A stretch of 64,000 nucleotides of DNA from positions 372,001 through 436,000 of the forward strand of contig JAXDJX010000019.1 of NCBI GenBank assembly GCA_034667405.1, given 5' to 3'. Of this stretch, positions 49,226 to 58,164 are shown piece by piece. The position numbers and the translations under genes are program-made. Within the stretch, counting starts at the first letter, position 1; each line of letters begins with the position of its first letter. The stretch is from JANXVR01 sp034667405. GTDB lineage: Bacteria > Actinomycetota > UBA4738 > HRBIN12. Below the pieces are notes generated by a model. It made no database searches and was not told the DNA's origin. It worked only from the letters and a program-made list of their open reading frames with translations.

Positions 49226-49366
49226 GTCCCCTCCTCGAGGTCGCGATCGCCTGCAGGTCTGAACCGAAGATCAGACGGAAGTATGCCCCGTTTCCCCCGG
49301 TAAGGGCCACCCGACGCTTGGGCCGGGGGCCCCGACCGGCCTGTACAGGTTGGATAAAGCCCTGCG

Positions 49367-50320
49367 TCACAGCGGGTTCGTCCATGCCTTCCGTCCCTGC
49401 GTGCTCTCCACCACGAGCCGTCGGTACGGCAGGGCCATCTGGGGGAGGAATCGGGCTCGCACGATGAGGCCGGCGTCATCCCTCTCGAGGATCCGCGCGT
49501 CTTCCTGGCGGCCGCGACCATCCGCGCGAACCGACCATCCGGTTTCGTAGCGAGACATCAACACGACCGAGCGCGCCGGCGAACAGCGCACCTCAACGGC
49601 GTCACCATCCACCTGCACGTCGTGGATCACGGGACCGGAGGAGGCGTACGTCATACCGGCGCGCAGGGCATCCAGGAATGCCGCCTCTGATCGTTCGGCC
49701 GCCTTCACCATGGTCCACGCATCGCCGATGTCGAAACCGGGGTAGTGACAGTCGTCCGTCGCGAAGCCCGAGAAGCGCTTGCCGGCTTCGAGCGTGAGAT
49801 CCCACATGTACGAGGAGTCGCCCCTGCCGTTGTCCCGCTCCGCGCTGGAGTTGAACAGCTCGACACCCTCAACGTTCTCGGCTTCGAGCAGCACCTCCAG
49901 CGGAAGACCGCTCCAGTAGGGGTGGGCGATGAAGGACACACCACCCTGCGATGCGATGTGCAGCCCTGCCGCGCTCAGATCGGCGAAGGTCTTGAAGTAG
50001 TAGTTGTCGATCGGTTGCCAGTGAACCCTGTCACCACCCGGATCCTCCGGGATGTCTTCGATGCCGATGGCGAGGATCTCCGTGTAGCGGCCCTTCCCCA
50101 CGGGGTCGACGGCAAGCTCGGCGCCCTTGATCACCAAAAGGTGCTCGGTCGACGGCTCTGAGGTGACGGTCCAATGGTCCGTGATGGCACACACGTCGAA
50201 ACCCATCCATTCGTGATGACGGACGTGGGCTGCCGGGTCGAGTTCGCCGTCCGAGCGCTTCGAATGGGTGTGGAGCGCCGCCTTCAGCCAGACACCGTCG
50301 ACCTCGAAAGGGTTGCTCAC
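49367..50320 (-). CDS. PHP-domain metal-dependent phosphoesterase-like protein
   Basis: About 317 residues. LHTHSKRSDGELDP with the first metal histidines, CAITDHWT, ISFIAHPYW-type segment (VSFIAHPYWSG) and FATDDCHYPGFD give the ordered PHP metal ligands. Members include histidinol phosphatase and polymerase proofreading domains; single-domain forms cleave phosphate esters or nucleotides. A beta-rich C-terminal domain of about 90 residues follows, type unknown. GTG 50320 with AAAGGAA upstream is preferred over ATG 50335; TAGCCT (50349-50354) is the probable -10. It is divergent from the IclR regulator, which may control it. Confidence 0.8.
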   Translation of the reverse strand: MSNPFEVDGVWLKAALHTHSKRSDGELDPAAHVRHHEWMGFDVCAITDHWTVTSEPSTEHLLVIKGAELAVDPVGKGRYTEILAIGIEDIPEDPGGDRVHWQPIDNYYFKTFADLSAAGLHIASQGGVSFIAHPYWSGLPLEVLLEAENVEGVELFNSSAERDNGRGDSSYMWDLTLEAGKRFSGFATDDCHYPGFDIGDAWTMVKAAERSEAAFLDALRAGMTYASSGPVIHDVQVDGDAVEVRCSPARSVVLMSRYETGWSVRADGRGRQEDARILERDDAGLIVRARFLPQMALPYRRLVVESTQGRKAWTNPL

Positions 50321-50348
50321 CACGTTCCTTTCCATCCGAACAGCCCGG

Positions 50349-50422
50349 AGGCTACCCGCCGCCACCCCGGCCGAACACGCGACTGGTGCCCACAGGGCAA
50401 CCATCGGGGCACACGCTATCCT
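50349..50422. promoter_or_regulatory. Divergent promoters of the PHP gene and iclR-type gene
   Basis: TAGCCT on the minus strand (50349-50354) and TATCCT on the plus strand (50417-50422) are the -10 boxes; both transcripts carry short leaders with ribosome sites (AAAGGAA and AAGGAGGG). The space between them is where the IclR protein would bind, though no clear palindrome was seen. Confidence 0.4.
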
Positions 50423-50446
50423 GCCGCGACGAAGGAGGGCGCCGCC

Positions 50447-51205
50447 ATGCGAGGCACGGATTCAGCCGATCGCGTCGTTGCCGTGTTGGATCAGCTCGCC
50501 GGCGTCCCCGAGGGCGTTGGCGTTACCGATGTCGCCCGGCAGCTCGGCGTCCACAAGACCACGGCCTCCCGCCTGCTCGGCACCCTTGCCCTCACGGGCG
50601 TCATCGAGCGCGACGCCGCGACGCGGCGGTATCGCCTGGGTGCCCGCCTGGTGAGTCTGGCCGGCGCGGCCATGGCGAGGTTGCCCGTGGTGAGTCAGGC
50701 CCGCCCTGAGCTTGAACACCTCGCTGCGGTCGCGACCGAAACCGCCAATCTCGCCATCCTCGACGGGCGTCACGTGGTCTACGTCGACCAGGTGGTCCCA
50801 CCGCAGGCCGTCGTGATGGCGAGCTGGGTCGGACGGCGCAGCCCCGCGCACGCGAGCTCCAGCGGAAAGGTGCTGCTTGCGTTCGGCGAGGAGGCTGTTC
50901 GCGAAGCGGCGCTCTCAGCACCGTTGGAGCAGCTCACGCCGCTCACCATCACCGACCCCCAGCGCCTCCGTACCTTGCTAGAGGACACGCGGCGACGAGG
51001 GTACGCGAGCGGCGTGGGAGAACTCGAGGACGGGCTCGTGACGGTGGCCGCGCCCGTCATGGTCGACCAGCGGGCGGTGGGCGCGGTGAGCTTGTCGGGA
51101 CCCAGCTTCCGCATACCGCCTCGCGACCAGCCGCACCTGGGACGCCTCCTCATCGATGCCGCAGCGGCGATCGCACGACGGATGAGCGGACAGACGACGC
51201 ACTGA
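50447..51205 (+). CDS. IclR-family transcriptional regulator
   Basis: About 252 residues: an N-terminal winged helix-turn-helix (about 5-65, VTDVARQLGVHKTTASRLLGTL as two helices joined by a turn) and an IclR effector domain (about 80-245) with DQVVPPQAVVMASWVG, HASSSGKVLLAF and GYASGVGELEDGLVTVAAPV, the standard ligand-pocket segments. It senses a small acid or aromatic ligand and usually controls the divergent or adjacent catabolic operon, here the PHP gene or the peptide importer. AAGGAGGG lies 9-11 nt before the ATG. It converges on the permease gene with a 9-bp gap. Confidence 0.92.
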   Translation: MRGTDSADRVVAVLDQLAGVPEGVGVTDVARQLGVHKTTASRLLGTLALTGVIERDAATRRYRLGARLVSLAGAAMARLPVVSQARPELEHLAAVATETANLAILDGRHVVYVDQVVPPQAVVMASWVGRRSPAHASSSGKVLLAFGEEAVREAALSAPLEQLTPLTITDPQRLRTLLEDTRRRGYASGVGELEDGLVTVAAPVMVDQRAVGAVSLSGPSFRIPPRDQPHLGRLLIDAAAAIARRMSGQTTH

Positions 51206-51214
51206 GTCCGGGGG

Positions 51215-52126
51215 TCACCTGGCCCGGAGTTTCGGATTCAACACCTCATCGAGGGCGTAGCCACACATCGTGAAGGCAAGGGTCACGCACACGATCGCGA
51301 CGCCTGGCGGGATCAACCACCACCACCAACCCGACGTCAGCGCGCCGGCGTTGAACGACTGCTCGATGATCCGGCCCCACGACACTGCGGTCGGATCGCC
51401 GAGTCCCAGGATGGAGAGCGTCGTCTCGGACAGGATCGACAGCGCCACGGTTAGGACCGCATTGGCGAACAGCACCGGGAACACGTTCGGGAGGATGTGG
51501 TGCGCGATCATGTGCCCGTGACCCGCGCCGAGCGCGCGTGCGCGTTCCACGTACGGCCGTTCCTTCACGGTGAGAGCCTGTGCCCGAACGAGTCTGGCGG
51601 TGCTTGCCCACGACGTGATGGCGATCACGACGATGATGTTGAACAACGTCCTTCCGAGGATCGAGGCCAGGGCGATCGCCAACACCAGCCAGGGCAAGAC
51701 CAGGAACCAGTTGGTCAGGGCGTTCAACATGGTGTCGATCTTCGTGCCGCCGAAATAGCCGGCCGTGATGCCGACCAGAGCGCCGATCACCATCGCACCC
51801 AGCGTCGCGGCGAAGCCGACCAGGAGAGAGATCCTCGAGCCCGCGATCACGAGCGCCAGTACCGACCGTCCGAAGTTGTCGGTCCCCAGCGGATAGGCGA
51901 ACGAGGGCCCATGCAGCAGCGGGCCGCTCGCAGACGACGGATCGAGCGCGTTGGCCCCGACGATCACCGGGCCAACGATGGCGAGCAACGTGAAGAACAC
52001 CAGCACGACGAGCCCGATCATGCCGGGCCTGCTCTTGCGATAGGTGCCCCAGTGGAGTGCGAATGCCCGGCGCCGGCGGGCCCGGGTGATGGCACGGGGG
52101 GTCCGGGGAACGTCGATCTGGCTCAT
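51215..52126 (-). CDS. Peptide/nickel-type ABC permease, DppC-like
   Basis: 303 residues with six spans (about 38-58, 100-125, 135-160, 165-185, 215-240 and 265-285). The N-terminus is basic (RARRRRAF). The ABC coupling motif is ALGAGHGHMIAHHILPN, the EAA loop of DppC/OppC proteins; LGTDNFGRSVLALVIAGSRISL is the signature after the periplasmic loop. It pairs with the DppB-like protein to pass peptides or similar ligands inward. ATG overlaps the upstream permease stop (ATGA). No DppD/DppF ATPases lie in the window. Confidence 0.92.
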   Translation of the reverse strand: MSQIDVPRTPRAITRARRRRAFALHWGTYRKSRPGMIGLVVLVFFTLLAIVGPVIVGANALDPSSASGPLLHGPSFAYPLGTDNFGRSVLALVIAGSRISLLVGFAATLGAMVIGALVGITAGYFGGTKIDTMLNALTNWFLVLPWLVLAIALASILGRTLFNIIVVIAITSWASTARLVRAQALTVKERPYVERARALGAGHGHMIAHHILPNVFPVLFANAVLTVALSILSETTLSILGLGDPTAVSWGRIIEQSFNAGALTSGWWWWLIPPGVAIVCVTLAFTMCGYALDEVLNPKLRAR

Positions 52127-53088
52127 GACGCCCGCACCCGGGGATCGAGGTAGCCATACATGATGTCGGTGAGCAGCGTGGCCAGGATGACGGTCGCACT
52201 CGAGAGCAGGAACACCGCCTGGATGACCGGGTAGTCGAGTTGGCGGATGGCGTCATACGTGAGAAGACCGATCCCGGGCCAGGAGAACACGGTCTCGATG
52301 ACGATCGCGCCACCCAAGACGTATCCGAAGCTCAGGAAGATGAGCGTTGCCGTGGGCAGGATCGCGTTCGGCACGGCGTGGTGTCGGCGCACGACACCGT
52401 CGGAGGCTCCTTTGGCTCGAGCGGTCAAGACGAAGTCCTCGTTCATCACCTCTAGAAGCGACGAACGCATGATGATCGAGTACGAGCCGATGTAGCCAAG
52501 CGTCAGCGTGAGGCACGGAAGGATCAGATGGTTCGCGATGTCCAAGATGCGATGGAATCCCACGCTGTCTGCGCTGGCGTAACCGCCGGCCGGGAACCAG
52601 TGCAAAGTGCCGGCGAAGAGGATGAGTAGCAGCATGCCGAGCCACCCCTCGGGCATGGCGTAGAAGACCAATGCGCCGTACAGGGTATTCCTGTCGAAAC
52701 GGCTTCCTCGGGTCCACGCGCCCCTGATGCCGACCGTGACGCCGACGATGGTCGAGAGGATGGTTCCGAGACCGACCAAGAGGATCGTCGGCCAGACACG
52801 CCCCGCGATCAGCGATGACACCTGCTCACCCGAGCGGAGAGAAACCCCGAGTCTCCCCTGGACCGTGTTCTCGAAGTACGTCACGTATTGGCGAGGGATG
52901 GGCTGATCCAGGCCGTACTGGGAGCGAAGCTGCGCGACGTCGGCAGCCGTCAGACGTTCACTCCTCGCCAGGATCCCGACCGGGTCCCCCGGCAGCACGC
53001 GGAACAAGAAGAAGTTGAACGTGAGAACGAAGATCAGCGTGACGAAGGCATACGCGATCTTCCGCGCCAGGTAGTGCTGGCCACCCAC
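52123..53088 (-). CDS. Peptide/nickel-type ABC permease, DppB-like
   Basis: 321 residues with six spans; span 1 is near 11-31. LPGDPVGILARSERLT, LRSQYGLDQPIPRQYVTYFENTVQGRLGVSL are the periplasmic motifs of DppB/OppB (given here in abridged form), and ARAKGASDGVVRRHHAVPNAILP is the EAA coupling loop. It forms the channel with the DppC-like protein. The GTG start has GGAGG 8 nt upstream. The binding protein gene ends 37 bp upstream, so the order is binding protein, DppB, DppC. Confidence 0.9.
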   Translation of the reverse strand: MGGQHYLARKIAYAFVTLIFVLTFNFFLFRVLPGDPVGILARSERLTAADVAQLRSQYGLDQPIPRQYVTYFENTVQGRLGVSLRSGEQVSSLIAGRVWPTILLVGLGTILSTIVGVTVGIRGAWTRGSRFDRNTLYGALVFYAMPEGWLGMLLLILFAGTLHWFPAGGYASADSVGFHRILDIANHLILPCLTLTLGYIGSYSIIMRSSLLEVMNEDFVLTARAKGASDGVVRRHHAVPNAILPTATLIFLSFGYVLGGAIVIETVFSWPGIGLLTYDAIRQLDYPVIQAVFLLSSATVILATLLTDIMYGYLDPRVRAS

Positions 53089-53125
53089 GCTTCCGACCTC
53101 CTAGCGCCTCGCGTCTCGCACGGCC

Positions 53126-54898
53126 TCAGGTCTCGTCGTCTGAGGTGCGTCGTCGTCGAAGCGCGGCGATGACCACGACCACGACCACGACCAACAGGAC
53201 GATCCAGACCGCCGGCGGCAGCGACGGAGATGAAGACGGCGCCGCACCCACCACGGGATGGGCCGAGAGCAAGCTGTCGTAGTTGTAGGTGGAGAGCAGG
53301 TATCCGTTCGCACCCGGGGAAGGGGTCCAGCCGGTGAAGCGGTCGCTCCGATACGCCTGGAGCAAACTGGGATAGGCCAGCACGACGCTCGGGATCTGGT
53401 CGTAGGCCTCCTGCTGCGCCTGCTGCACGATGCTCAACCGCGCTTCTCGGTCCATCGTCTTCGCCTGCTCTTCGTACAGCGCGTCGAACGTCGGATCCTT
53501 CCAGCACCCGTCCTCCCAGGCGCCGCACTGGGCAGAGGTATAGACGAACAATTGGTAGTTCGGATCCGGGTCCCCGCTCCAGTACCAGATGTAGGCGTCG
53601 AAGTTCCCGGCCGCCCAGAAGTCATTCATCTTCGCGTCGGTGACGGGTTGCAGGTCGACGGCGATGCCTATCTCCTTCAGGAATCCAACGATCAGCTGCC
53701 CTGCATCGACAGCGCCTGTGGTGTCCTGTGACGCAGGGATGCGCAAGCGCAGTTCGTCACCGGTCTTGGGATCCTCACGGACCCCGTCCCCGTTCGTGTC
53801 CACATAGCCCGCCTGATCGAGGAGGTCATTCGCGCCGGGCGGGTCGAACGGGATCTCTTGCGCGGCGGGGATGTCGAGATGCCAGTACGTGGAGGCCTGG
53901 CGGATGATCGTGTCCCCTGGGTCGGCGGTCCCCTGATACACCTTGTCGACGATCGCCTGCTTGTCGATCGCCATCTGGATCGCCTTGCGCACCGTGATGT
54001 CATGCAGTGCCGGCAGCGGGTCTGCGTTGGGTCCTTGGCCACCGAAGTTGAATGCGAGGTTGAGCCACCAATCCGAGATGACTTCCTGCCCAACGATGTT
54101 CGGAGTCTTCTGCACCGACTTGTAGAGGCCCGGCGTCAGACCGTCGGCGACATCGATCTCGCCGTTCTTGAGGGCCTGGGCCATCGCCTCCTGGTTCGTA
54201 TAGAGGCTGAATTCGATGCGATCGATCGTGGGCGTGGGGCCCCAGAAATTCGGATTGCGTGTCATGGTCCAGCCCTGTCCGTGGTCCCAGGCCGTGAGCT
54301 GGAAGGGACCGCTGACCACGCTAGGGACGTTCTCTACGGCTTTGATGGTCTTCAGGTCGTCCCCGTCGTACTGCGACCAGACATGTTCGGGCACGACATA
54401 GACCCACGGCGGCATGTCGAAGGCGAACGAAGGCGCGTCCGTCTTCCAGATGAACGTGGATTCGTCCGGAGTCTCGAAGACCGGGTCCGAGCTGAAGTAA
54501 CTCCGGTACTGCGGGATCTTGTGGTCGATGACGAACTGATAGCTGAACTTCACGTCGGCCGACGTGAGCGGCTGCCCGTCGCTCCACTTTAGTCCCGGGC
54601 GGAGCTTGCACGTCCAGGTCAGGTGATCGGTACTCGGGGTGCAGCCGGTGGCCAGACTCGGAGCGGGCGAGAGATCCTCGTCGCTGAACTTCATAAGCAT
54701 GTCGTACTGGCCGGTGACCACCGTCCAGTCGCTTCCGGCGCTGACCGCGTAGGGGTTCGCGGAGATGAGGTCGGCGGTCTCGCCGACACGCAGGACCACG
54801 TCGCCGGCCGGGCTTGCAGACTGCGCGCGCGCACCAGGCACCATGGTGAGCATCGCTAGAACCGTTGCCGCCAGCGTCGTTCCGATCCAGCGCCGCAT
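53126..54898 (-). CDS. Peptide-type ABC substrate-binding protein with C-terminal membrane anchor
   Basis: About 590 residues. A Sec signal peptide ends near VPGARAQS (no lipobox), and the mature protein is an SBP family 5 (DppA/OppA) receptor: KLRPGLKWSDGQPLTSADVKFS, NPNFWGPTPTID and the long C-terminal lobe around WYWSGDPDPNYQLF are visible. A single hydrophobic span (about 558-577) followed by RRRR and an acidic end anchors it at the C-terminus, unusual for this family, where lipid anchoring is the rule in Gram-positives. A promoter (TTGCCC, 16 bp, TACAGT) lies upstream. It feeds the DppB/C-like permeases. Confidence 0.9.
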   Translation of the reverse strand: MRRWIGTTLAATVLAMLTMVPGARAQSASPAGDVVLRVGETADLISANPYAVSAGSDWTVVTGQYDMLMKFSDEDLSPAPSLATGCTPSTDHLTWTCKLRPGLKWSDGQPLTSADVKFSYQFVIDHKIPQYRSYFSSDPVFETPDESTFIWKTDAPSFAFDMPPWVYVVPEHVWSQYDGDDLKTIKAVENVPSVVSGPFQLTAWDHGQGWTMTRNPNFWGPTPTIDRIEFSLYTNQEAMAQALKNGEIDVADGLTPGLYKSVQKTPNIVGQEVISDWWLNLAFNFGGQGPNADPLPALHDITVRKAIQMAIDKQAIVDKVYQGTADPGDTIIRQASTYWHLDIPAAQEIPFDPPGANDLLDQAGYVDTNGDGVREDPKTGDELRLRIPASQDTTGAVDAGQLIVGFLKEIGIAVDLQPVTDAKMNDFWAAGNFDAYIWYWSGDPDPNYQLFVYTSAQCGAWEDGCWKDPTFDALYEEQAKTMDREARLSIVQQAQQEAYDQIPSVVLAYPSLLQAYRSDRFTGWTPSPGANGYLLSTYNYDSLLSAHPVVGAAPSSSPSLPPAVWIVLLVVVVVVVIAALRRRRTSDDET

Positions 54899-54966
54899 CC
54901 AGATCCCCTTCCTTCCGCCCGCGGCGGGAGCCCTGCCGCACGCCCTCGCGCGGCGGATGTGGCCGC

Positions 54967-54993
54967 ACTGTAGCGCGCGGCTTCTTCGGGGCA
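54967..54993 (-). promoter_or_regulatory. Promoter of the peptide-importer operon
   Basis: On the minus strand TTGCCC (54988-54993), 16 bp, then TACAGT (54967-54972). The leader is about 60 nt and includes an AAGGGGAT ribosome site. Confidence 0.45.
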
Positions 54994-55062
54994 AGACTCT
55001 AGATGCCCCCAGGGCAACAGTGGTATTCGCAGACACTGAACATGAGCGGACGGCCCCGGGAT

Positions 55063-56607
55063 TCAGCCCTCTTGCTGGGCACTCATGAGGTCCCGCGCTC
55101 GAAGGGCGAGCCAGAATTCCATCCGGTCGAAGCTGTTGTCGAGGTCGCGACCCGTTAATTCGGCGACCTTGCGCATGCGATAGCGCAAGGTGTGCCGGTG
55201 GACGAAGAGATCCGCAGCGGCCGTCTCCCACCGGGCGTTGTGCTGCAGGAACGCCTGGAGCGACCCGATCAGTTCGCCGTTGTGGTCGTGGTCATAGGTA
55301 TCCAATGGAGCGAGCATGCTGTCGGCGAATGCCCGCAGCGCGTCCGGGTCGGCCATCGAGAGCAGCAGCCGGTACGTCCCCAGATCCGCGAACCCGGCGT
55401 GCGGCCATCCTTCCAAGCGGCACACCTGCAGTGCGTACTTCGCCTCCCGGAGCGATCGGCCCACGTCGGCCGGCGCGACGGCTGAGCCCGAACCGGCGCG
55501 AACTCCGTTGCCGACCTTCTCCCCCAGCGCCTTCACCAGCTCGGCAAGATCGGCGGCCGGCTCGGCGGGAACCAGGACGTTCACGCCGAGTTCGTGGGCG
55601 CTGACCAGGAAACCGCCGCCCGCTCGCGACAGGTGGTCGGTTGCGGCGAACGCAAGCCGTTCAGGTTCGCTTCCCTCCATCGCCGCAACCACCAGCTTCG
55701 TCCCTCGCGTGAACCCGAACCGGCCGAGACCGCGCTGGGCATCGGCAACCCCCATCTCGCCTTTGGCCAGCTCGTCGAAGAAATCGCCCTGGAGGCGGCG
55801 TTGGGCGTCGGCGACGGCGCGGGACTTCGCGAGCTCGATGGCGAACAGCGAGAGGGCATGGCCGGCCACGATGCGGTCGAGCTGGGACGGCTGCTCCGGT
55901 TTCCCGACCGCGAGGAACGCTTCGACGCGTCCCGCGGCGCCGACCGGCTGGACCCAGATGTGGTGACCGCGATCGACGAGCGTGATCGAAAAGGATGTGG
56001 ACTCCGGACGCGATTCCTGCAGTTCGCTCCAGACCCGTTCTGCGCGCAATTGCGCCGCGCGAGAGGTCGCCGCCAAGGGCTGCCCATGGAGATCGAGGAG
56101 CAGGGTCCACCCTTTGGTGACCGCCGCGAGGGACTCGGCGATGCCCTCGACACCCTTCCCCTCCAGGACCGCGCGCGTGAGAACGTGCTCGGCCTCGACG
56201 GCTCGCTGGAGCGTCTCGAACTGTTCGGCGAGGATCCGCGTGAAGATCGCCTCCGTGATGGCGATGAACGGGACGGGGAAGGGCACCTCGAACAGCGGAA
56301 AATCGAGCTGCGTCGCGGCGGTGATGAGCGCCTTCGGCATCTTCTCGAGCGAGAAGCCCAGTCCGACACCCAAGCCGGCCACGCCCGCCTGGGAGAGCCG
56401 CTTGATATAGGCGCGCTGTTTGGCGGGGGTCGAGCCGATGCCCATCCCGGTGGTGAGGATGAGTTCGTCACCTTTGAGCCACGGCGTGGGATCTTCGAGT
56501 TCGGATGCATGGACCCATCGGATGGGCCGGGTGGCCTGCGAACCGCCCGCAAGGAGCTTCAACGGCATCCCGGGGATCGCGGTGATGTCCTTGACGGTGA
56601 CGGCCAT
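55063..56607 (-). CDS. PucR/CdaR-family transcriptional regulator
   Basis: About 514 residues: an N-terminal PucR domain (about 5-125; VHASELEDPTPWLKGDELILTTG), a GAF/GGDEF-like middle (about 150-420) and a C-terminal PucR helix-turn-helix with TAAADLFVHRHTLRYRMRKVAELTG in shortened form. Family members control purine, GABA or amino-acid catabolism in response to their substrates. ATG 56607 with TACAAT 6 nt upstream is clearly the start; the longer frame overlaps gabT antisense. A palindrome covering its -10 suggests autoregulation. gabT is divergent, so GABA control (as with GabR/PucR-type regulators) is likely but inferred. Confidence 0.9.
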   Translation of the reverse strand: MAVTVKDITAIPGMPLKLLAGGSQATRPIRWVHASELEDPTPWLKGDELILTTGMGIGSTPAKQRAYIKRLSQAGVAGLGVGLGFSLEKMPKALITAATQLDFPLFEVPFPVPFIAITEAIFTRILAEQFETLQRAVEAEHVLTRAVLEGKGVEGIAESLAAVTKGWTLLLDLHGQPLAATSRAAQLRAERVWSELQESRPESTSFSITLVDRGHHIWVQPVGAAGRVEAFLAVGKPEQPSQLDRIVAGHALSLFAIELAKSRAVADAQRRLQGDFFDELAKGEMGVADAQRGLGRFGFTRGTKLVVAAMEGSEPERLAFAATDHLSRAGGGFLVSAHELGVNVLVPAEPAADLAELVKALGEKVGNGVRAGSGSAVAPADVGRSLREAKYALQVCRLEGWPHAGFADLGTYRLLLSMADPDALRAFADSMLAPLDTYDHDHNGELIGSLQAFLQHNARWETAAADLFVHRHTLRYRMRKVAELTGRDLDNSFDRMEFWLALRARDLMSAQQEG

Positions 56608-56613
56608 GGAGCG

Positions 56614-56630
56614 ATTGTACGGAACGTACA
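56614..56630 (-). promoter_or_regulatory. pucR-type promoter overlapped by a TGTAC-N5-GTACA palindrome
   Basis: The -10 box TACAAT (56614-56619, minus) lies 6 nt from ATG 56607. TGTAC (56616-56620) and GTACA (56626-56630) form an inverted repeat around GGAAC that overlaps the box, so a bound dimer would block transcription. A half-site CCGTACA recurs at 56678-56684 in front of gabT. Confidence 0.5.
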
Positions 56631-56796
56631 GCGACCTGCCCCTTATGGGTACCCCCCGCCGACCATAGATGGCCACTCCGTACAAAACTGAACGCCACTC
56701 ATGGTCCTGATATCTCCTGACGCGCCATTCAACCGCGACCACACTCGCTTGGATAGCTTCGGCGTCCGATCGCGCTACGAGGAGGAAGAACCGACG

Positions 56797-58143
56797 ATGA
56801 CCATCCCCCAGGAACGCAAGCTCGTAACGGAGGTCCCCGGACCGAAGTCCCGCGAATGGTTCGAACGTCGTGCGGCCGCGGTTCCCACAGGGGTCGGTGC
56901 CCTCAACCCGATCGTGACCGCGCGGGCCTCGGGCAGCATCATCGAAGACGTGGATGGCAACCGCTTGATCGATTTCGCCGCCGGGATCTCGGTCCTGAAC
57001 GTCGGACACACCGCGCCCGAAGTCGTCGCCGCCATCCAGAAGCAGGCCGAACTGGACACGCACACGTGTTTCCACGTCACGGCCAGCGAGCCATACATCA
57101 AGCTGGCCGAGCGGCTCAACGCCCTGACGCCGGGCGACCACCCGAAGAAGACCATGTTCGCGAACTCGGGGGCGGAGGCCGTCGAGAACGCCGTGAAGAT
57201 CGCGCGGAAAGCCACGGGCCGCTCCGCCGTCGTCGCGTTCGATCATGCATTCCACGGACGGACGCTGTTGGGGATGACTCTCACCGCCAAGGTCATGCCC
57301 TACAAGCAAGGCATGGGGCCGTTCGCGCCGGAGGTCTATCGGTTGCCGTTCGCCTATCCCTACCGATGCCCGTGCGGCGGTGACACGCCCGAGACGTGTG
57401 CCGCGGCATGTCTGGCGTACGCAATGGACGAGATGCACAAACACATCGGCGAAGAGAACATCGCCGCGGTCATCATGGAGCCGATCCAAGGGGAAGGCGG
57501 GTTCATCGTTCCCGCTCCGGGCTTCGTGAAGGGGATCGCCGACTTCTGCGCCGCCAACGGCATCGTGTTCATCGCCGACGAGATCCAGAGCGGCATGGGA
57601 CGTGCGGGCCGCTGGTACGCGATCGAGGACGAAGCCGTCGTACCCGACATGGTCACCACGGCGAAGTCGCTTGCCGGCGGCATGCCGTTGTCCGCCGTCA
57701 CGGGTCGCGCCGACCTTATGGACGCCGTGCACCCGGGCGGCCTGGGCGGGACCTACGGGGGCAACCCGATCGCTGCCGCCGCGGCGCTGGCCGTGCTGGA
57801 CAAGATCGAGCGCGAGGATCTCCTCTCGTCGTCGCGACGCGTCGGCGATGCGGTGTTCGCGTCGCTCCGTTCCCTGGAGGCCACCACGTCCATCGTCGGG
57901 GAGATCCGAGGTCGCGGGGCGATGTGTGCGGTCGAGCTGGTCGCCGATCGCGGCACGAAGGAGCCGCTCGGTGCCGACGCCATGAATGCGATCACCCGCA
58001 CCTGTCTGGAGAACGGCGTCATCGTCCTCACGGCGGGCACGTACGGCAACGTCCTTCGGCTTCTTCCGCCGATCAACATCGATGACGCCCTGTTGCAGGA
58101 CGGTCTCGGCGTCCTGGTGGAGGCAGTGGCCGCACAGGCTTGA
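56797..58143 (+). CDS. gabT: 4-aminobutyrate aminotransferase
   Basis: About 448 residues of class III PLP aminotransferases. NSGAEAVENAVKIARKATGR binds PLP phosphate, EPIQGEGGFIVP and FIADEIQSGMGR supply the metal-like and ring contacts, and TTAKSLAGGMPLSAV holds the PLP lysine (Lys290). It moves the amino group from GABA to 2-oxoglutarate, giving succinate semialdehyde. An unusual Cys-rich stretch, YRCPCGGDTPETCAAAC, is inserted around 188-206. ATG 56797 is preceded by GAGGAGGAAG; the in-frame ATG at 56701 lacks a site. It is divergent from the PucR gene. Confidence 0.9.
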   Translation: MTIPQERKLVTEVPGPKSREWFERRAAAVPTGVGALNPIVTARASGSIIEDVDGNRLIDFAAGISVLNVGHTAPEVVAAIQKQAELDTHTCFHVTASEPYIKLAERLNALTPGDHPKKTMFANSGAEAVENAVKIARKATGRSAVVAFDHAFHGRTLLGMTLTAKVMPYKQGMGPFAPEVYRLPFAYPYRCPCGGDTPETCAAACLAYAMDEMHKHIGEENIAAVIMEPIQGEGGFIVPAPGFVKGIADFCAANGIVFIADEIQSGMGRAGRWYAIEDEAVVPDMVTTAKSLAGGMPLSAVTGRADLMDAVHPGGLGGTYGGNPIAAAAALAVLDKIEREDLLSSSRRVGDAVFASLRSLEATTSIVGEIRGRGAMCAVELVADRGTKEPLGADAMNAITRTCLENGVIVLTAGTYGNVLRLLPPINIDDALLQDGLGVLVEAVAAQA

Positions 58144-58151
58144 ACGTTCGT

Positions 58152-58157
58152 TAGGGT
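58152..58157 (+). promoter_or_regulatory. Leaderless -10 box in front of a mini-ORF
   Basis: TAGGGT is 7 nt before ATG 58165 and is the only promoter-like signal in the 52-bp gap after gabT. Confidence 0.5.
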
Positions 58158-58164
58158 GGACGGC

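Noticed and set aside
47732..49303. 523-codon open frame on the plus strand opposite the patD-like gene
   Set aside because: It is antisense to a clear aldehyde dehydrogenase and has Arg/His/Asp-rich composition with no recognisable motif; a by-product of high GC codon use.
49340..49349. CCTGTACAGG palindrome as a terminator of the PHP gene
   Set aside because: The stem is too short and lacks a loop; it is kept only as a possible protein-binding site.
53168..53205. CCACGA-type tandem repeat
   Set aside because: It encodes the valine-run of the receptor's C-terminal membrane span and needs no other explanation.
56608..57732. Long N-terminal extension of the PucR frame
   Set aside because: The extension is antisense to gabT, and the TACAAT box 6 nt before ATG 56607 marks the real start.
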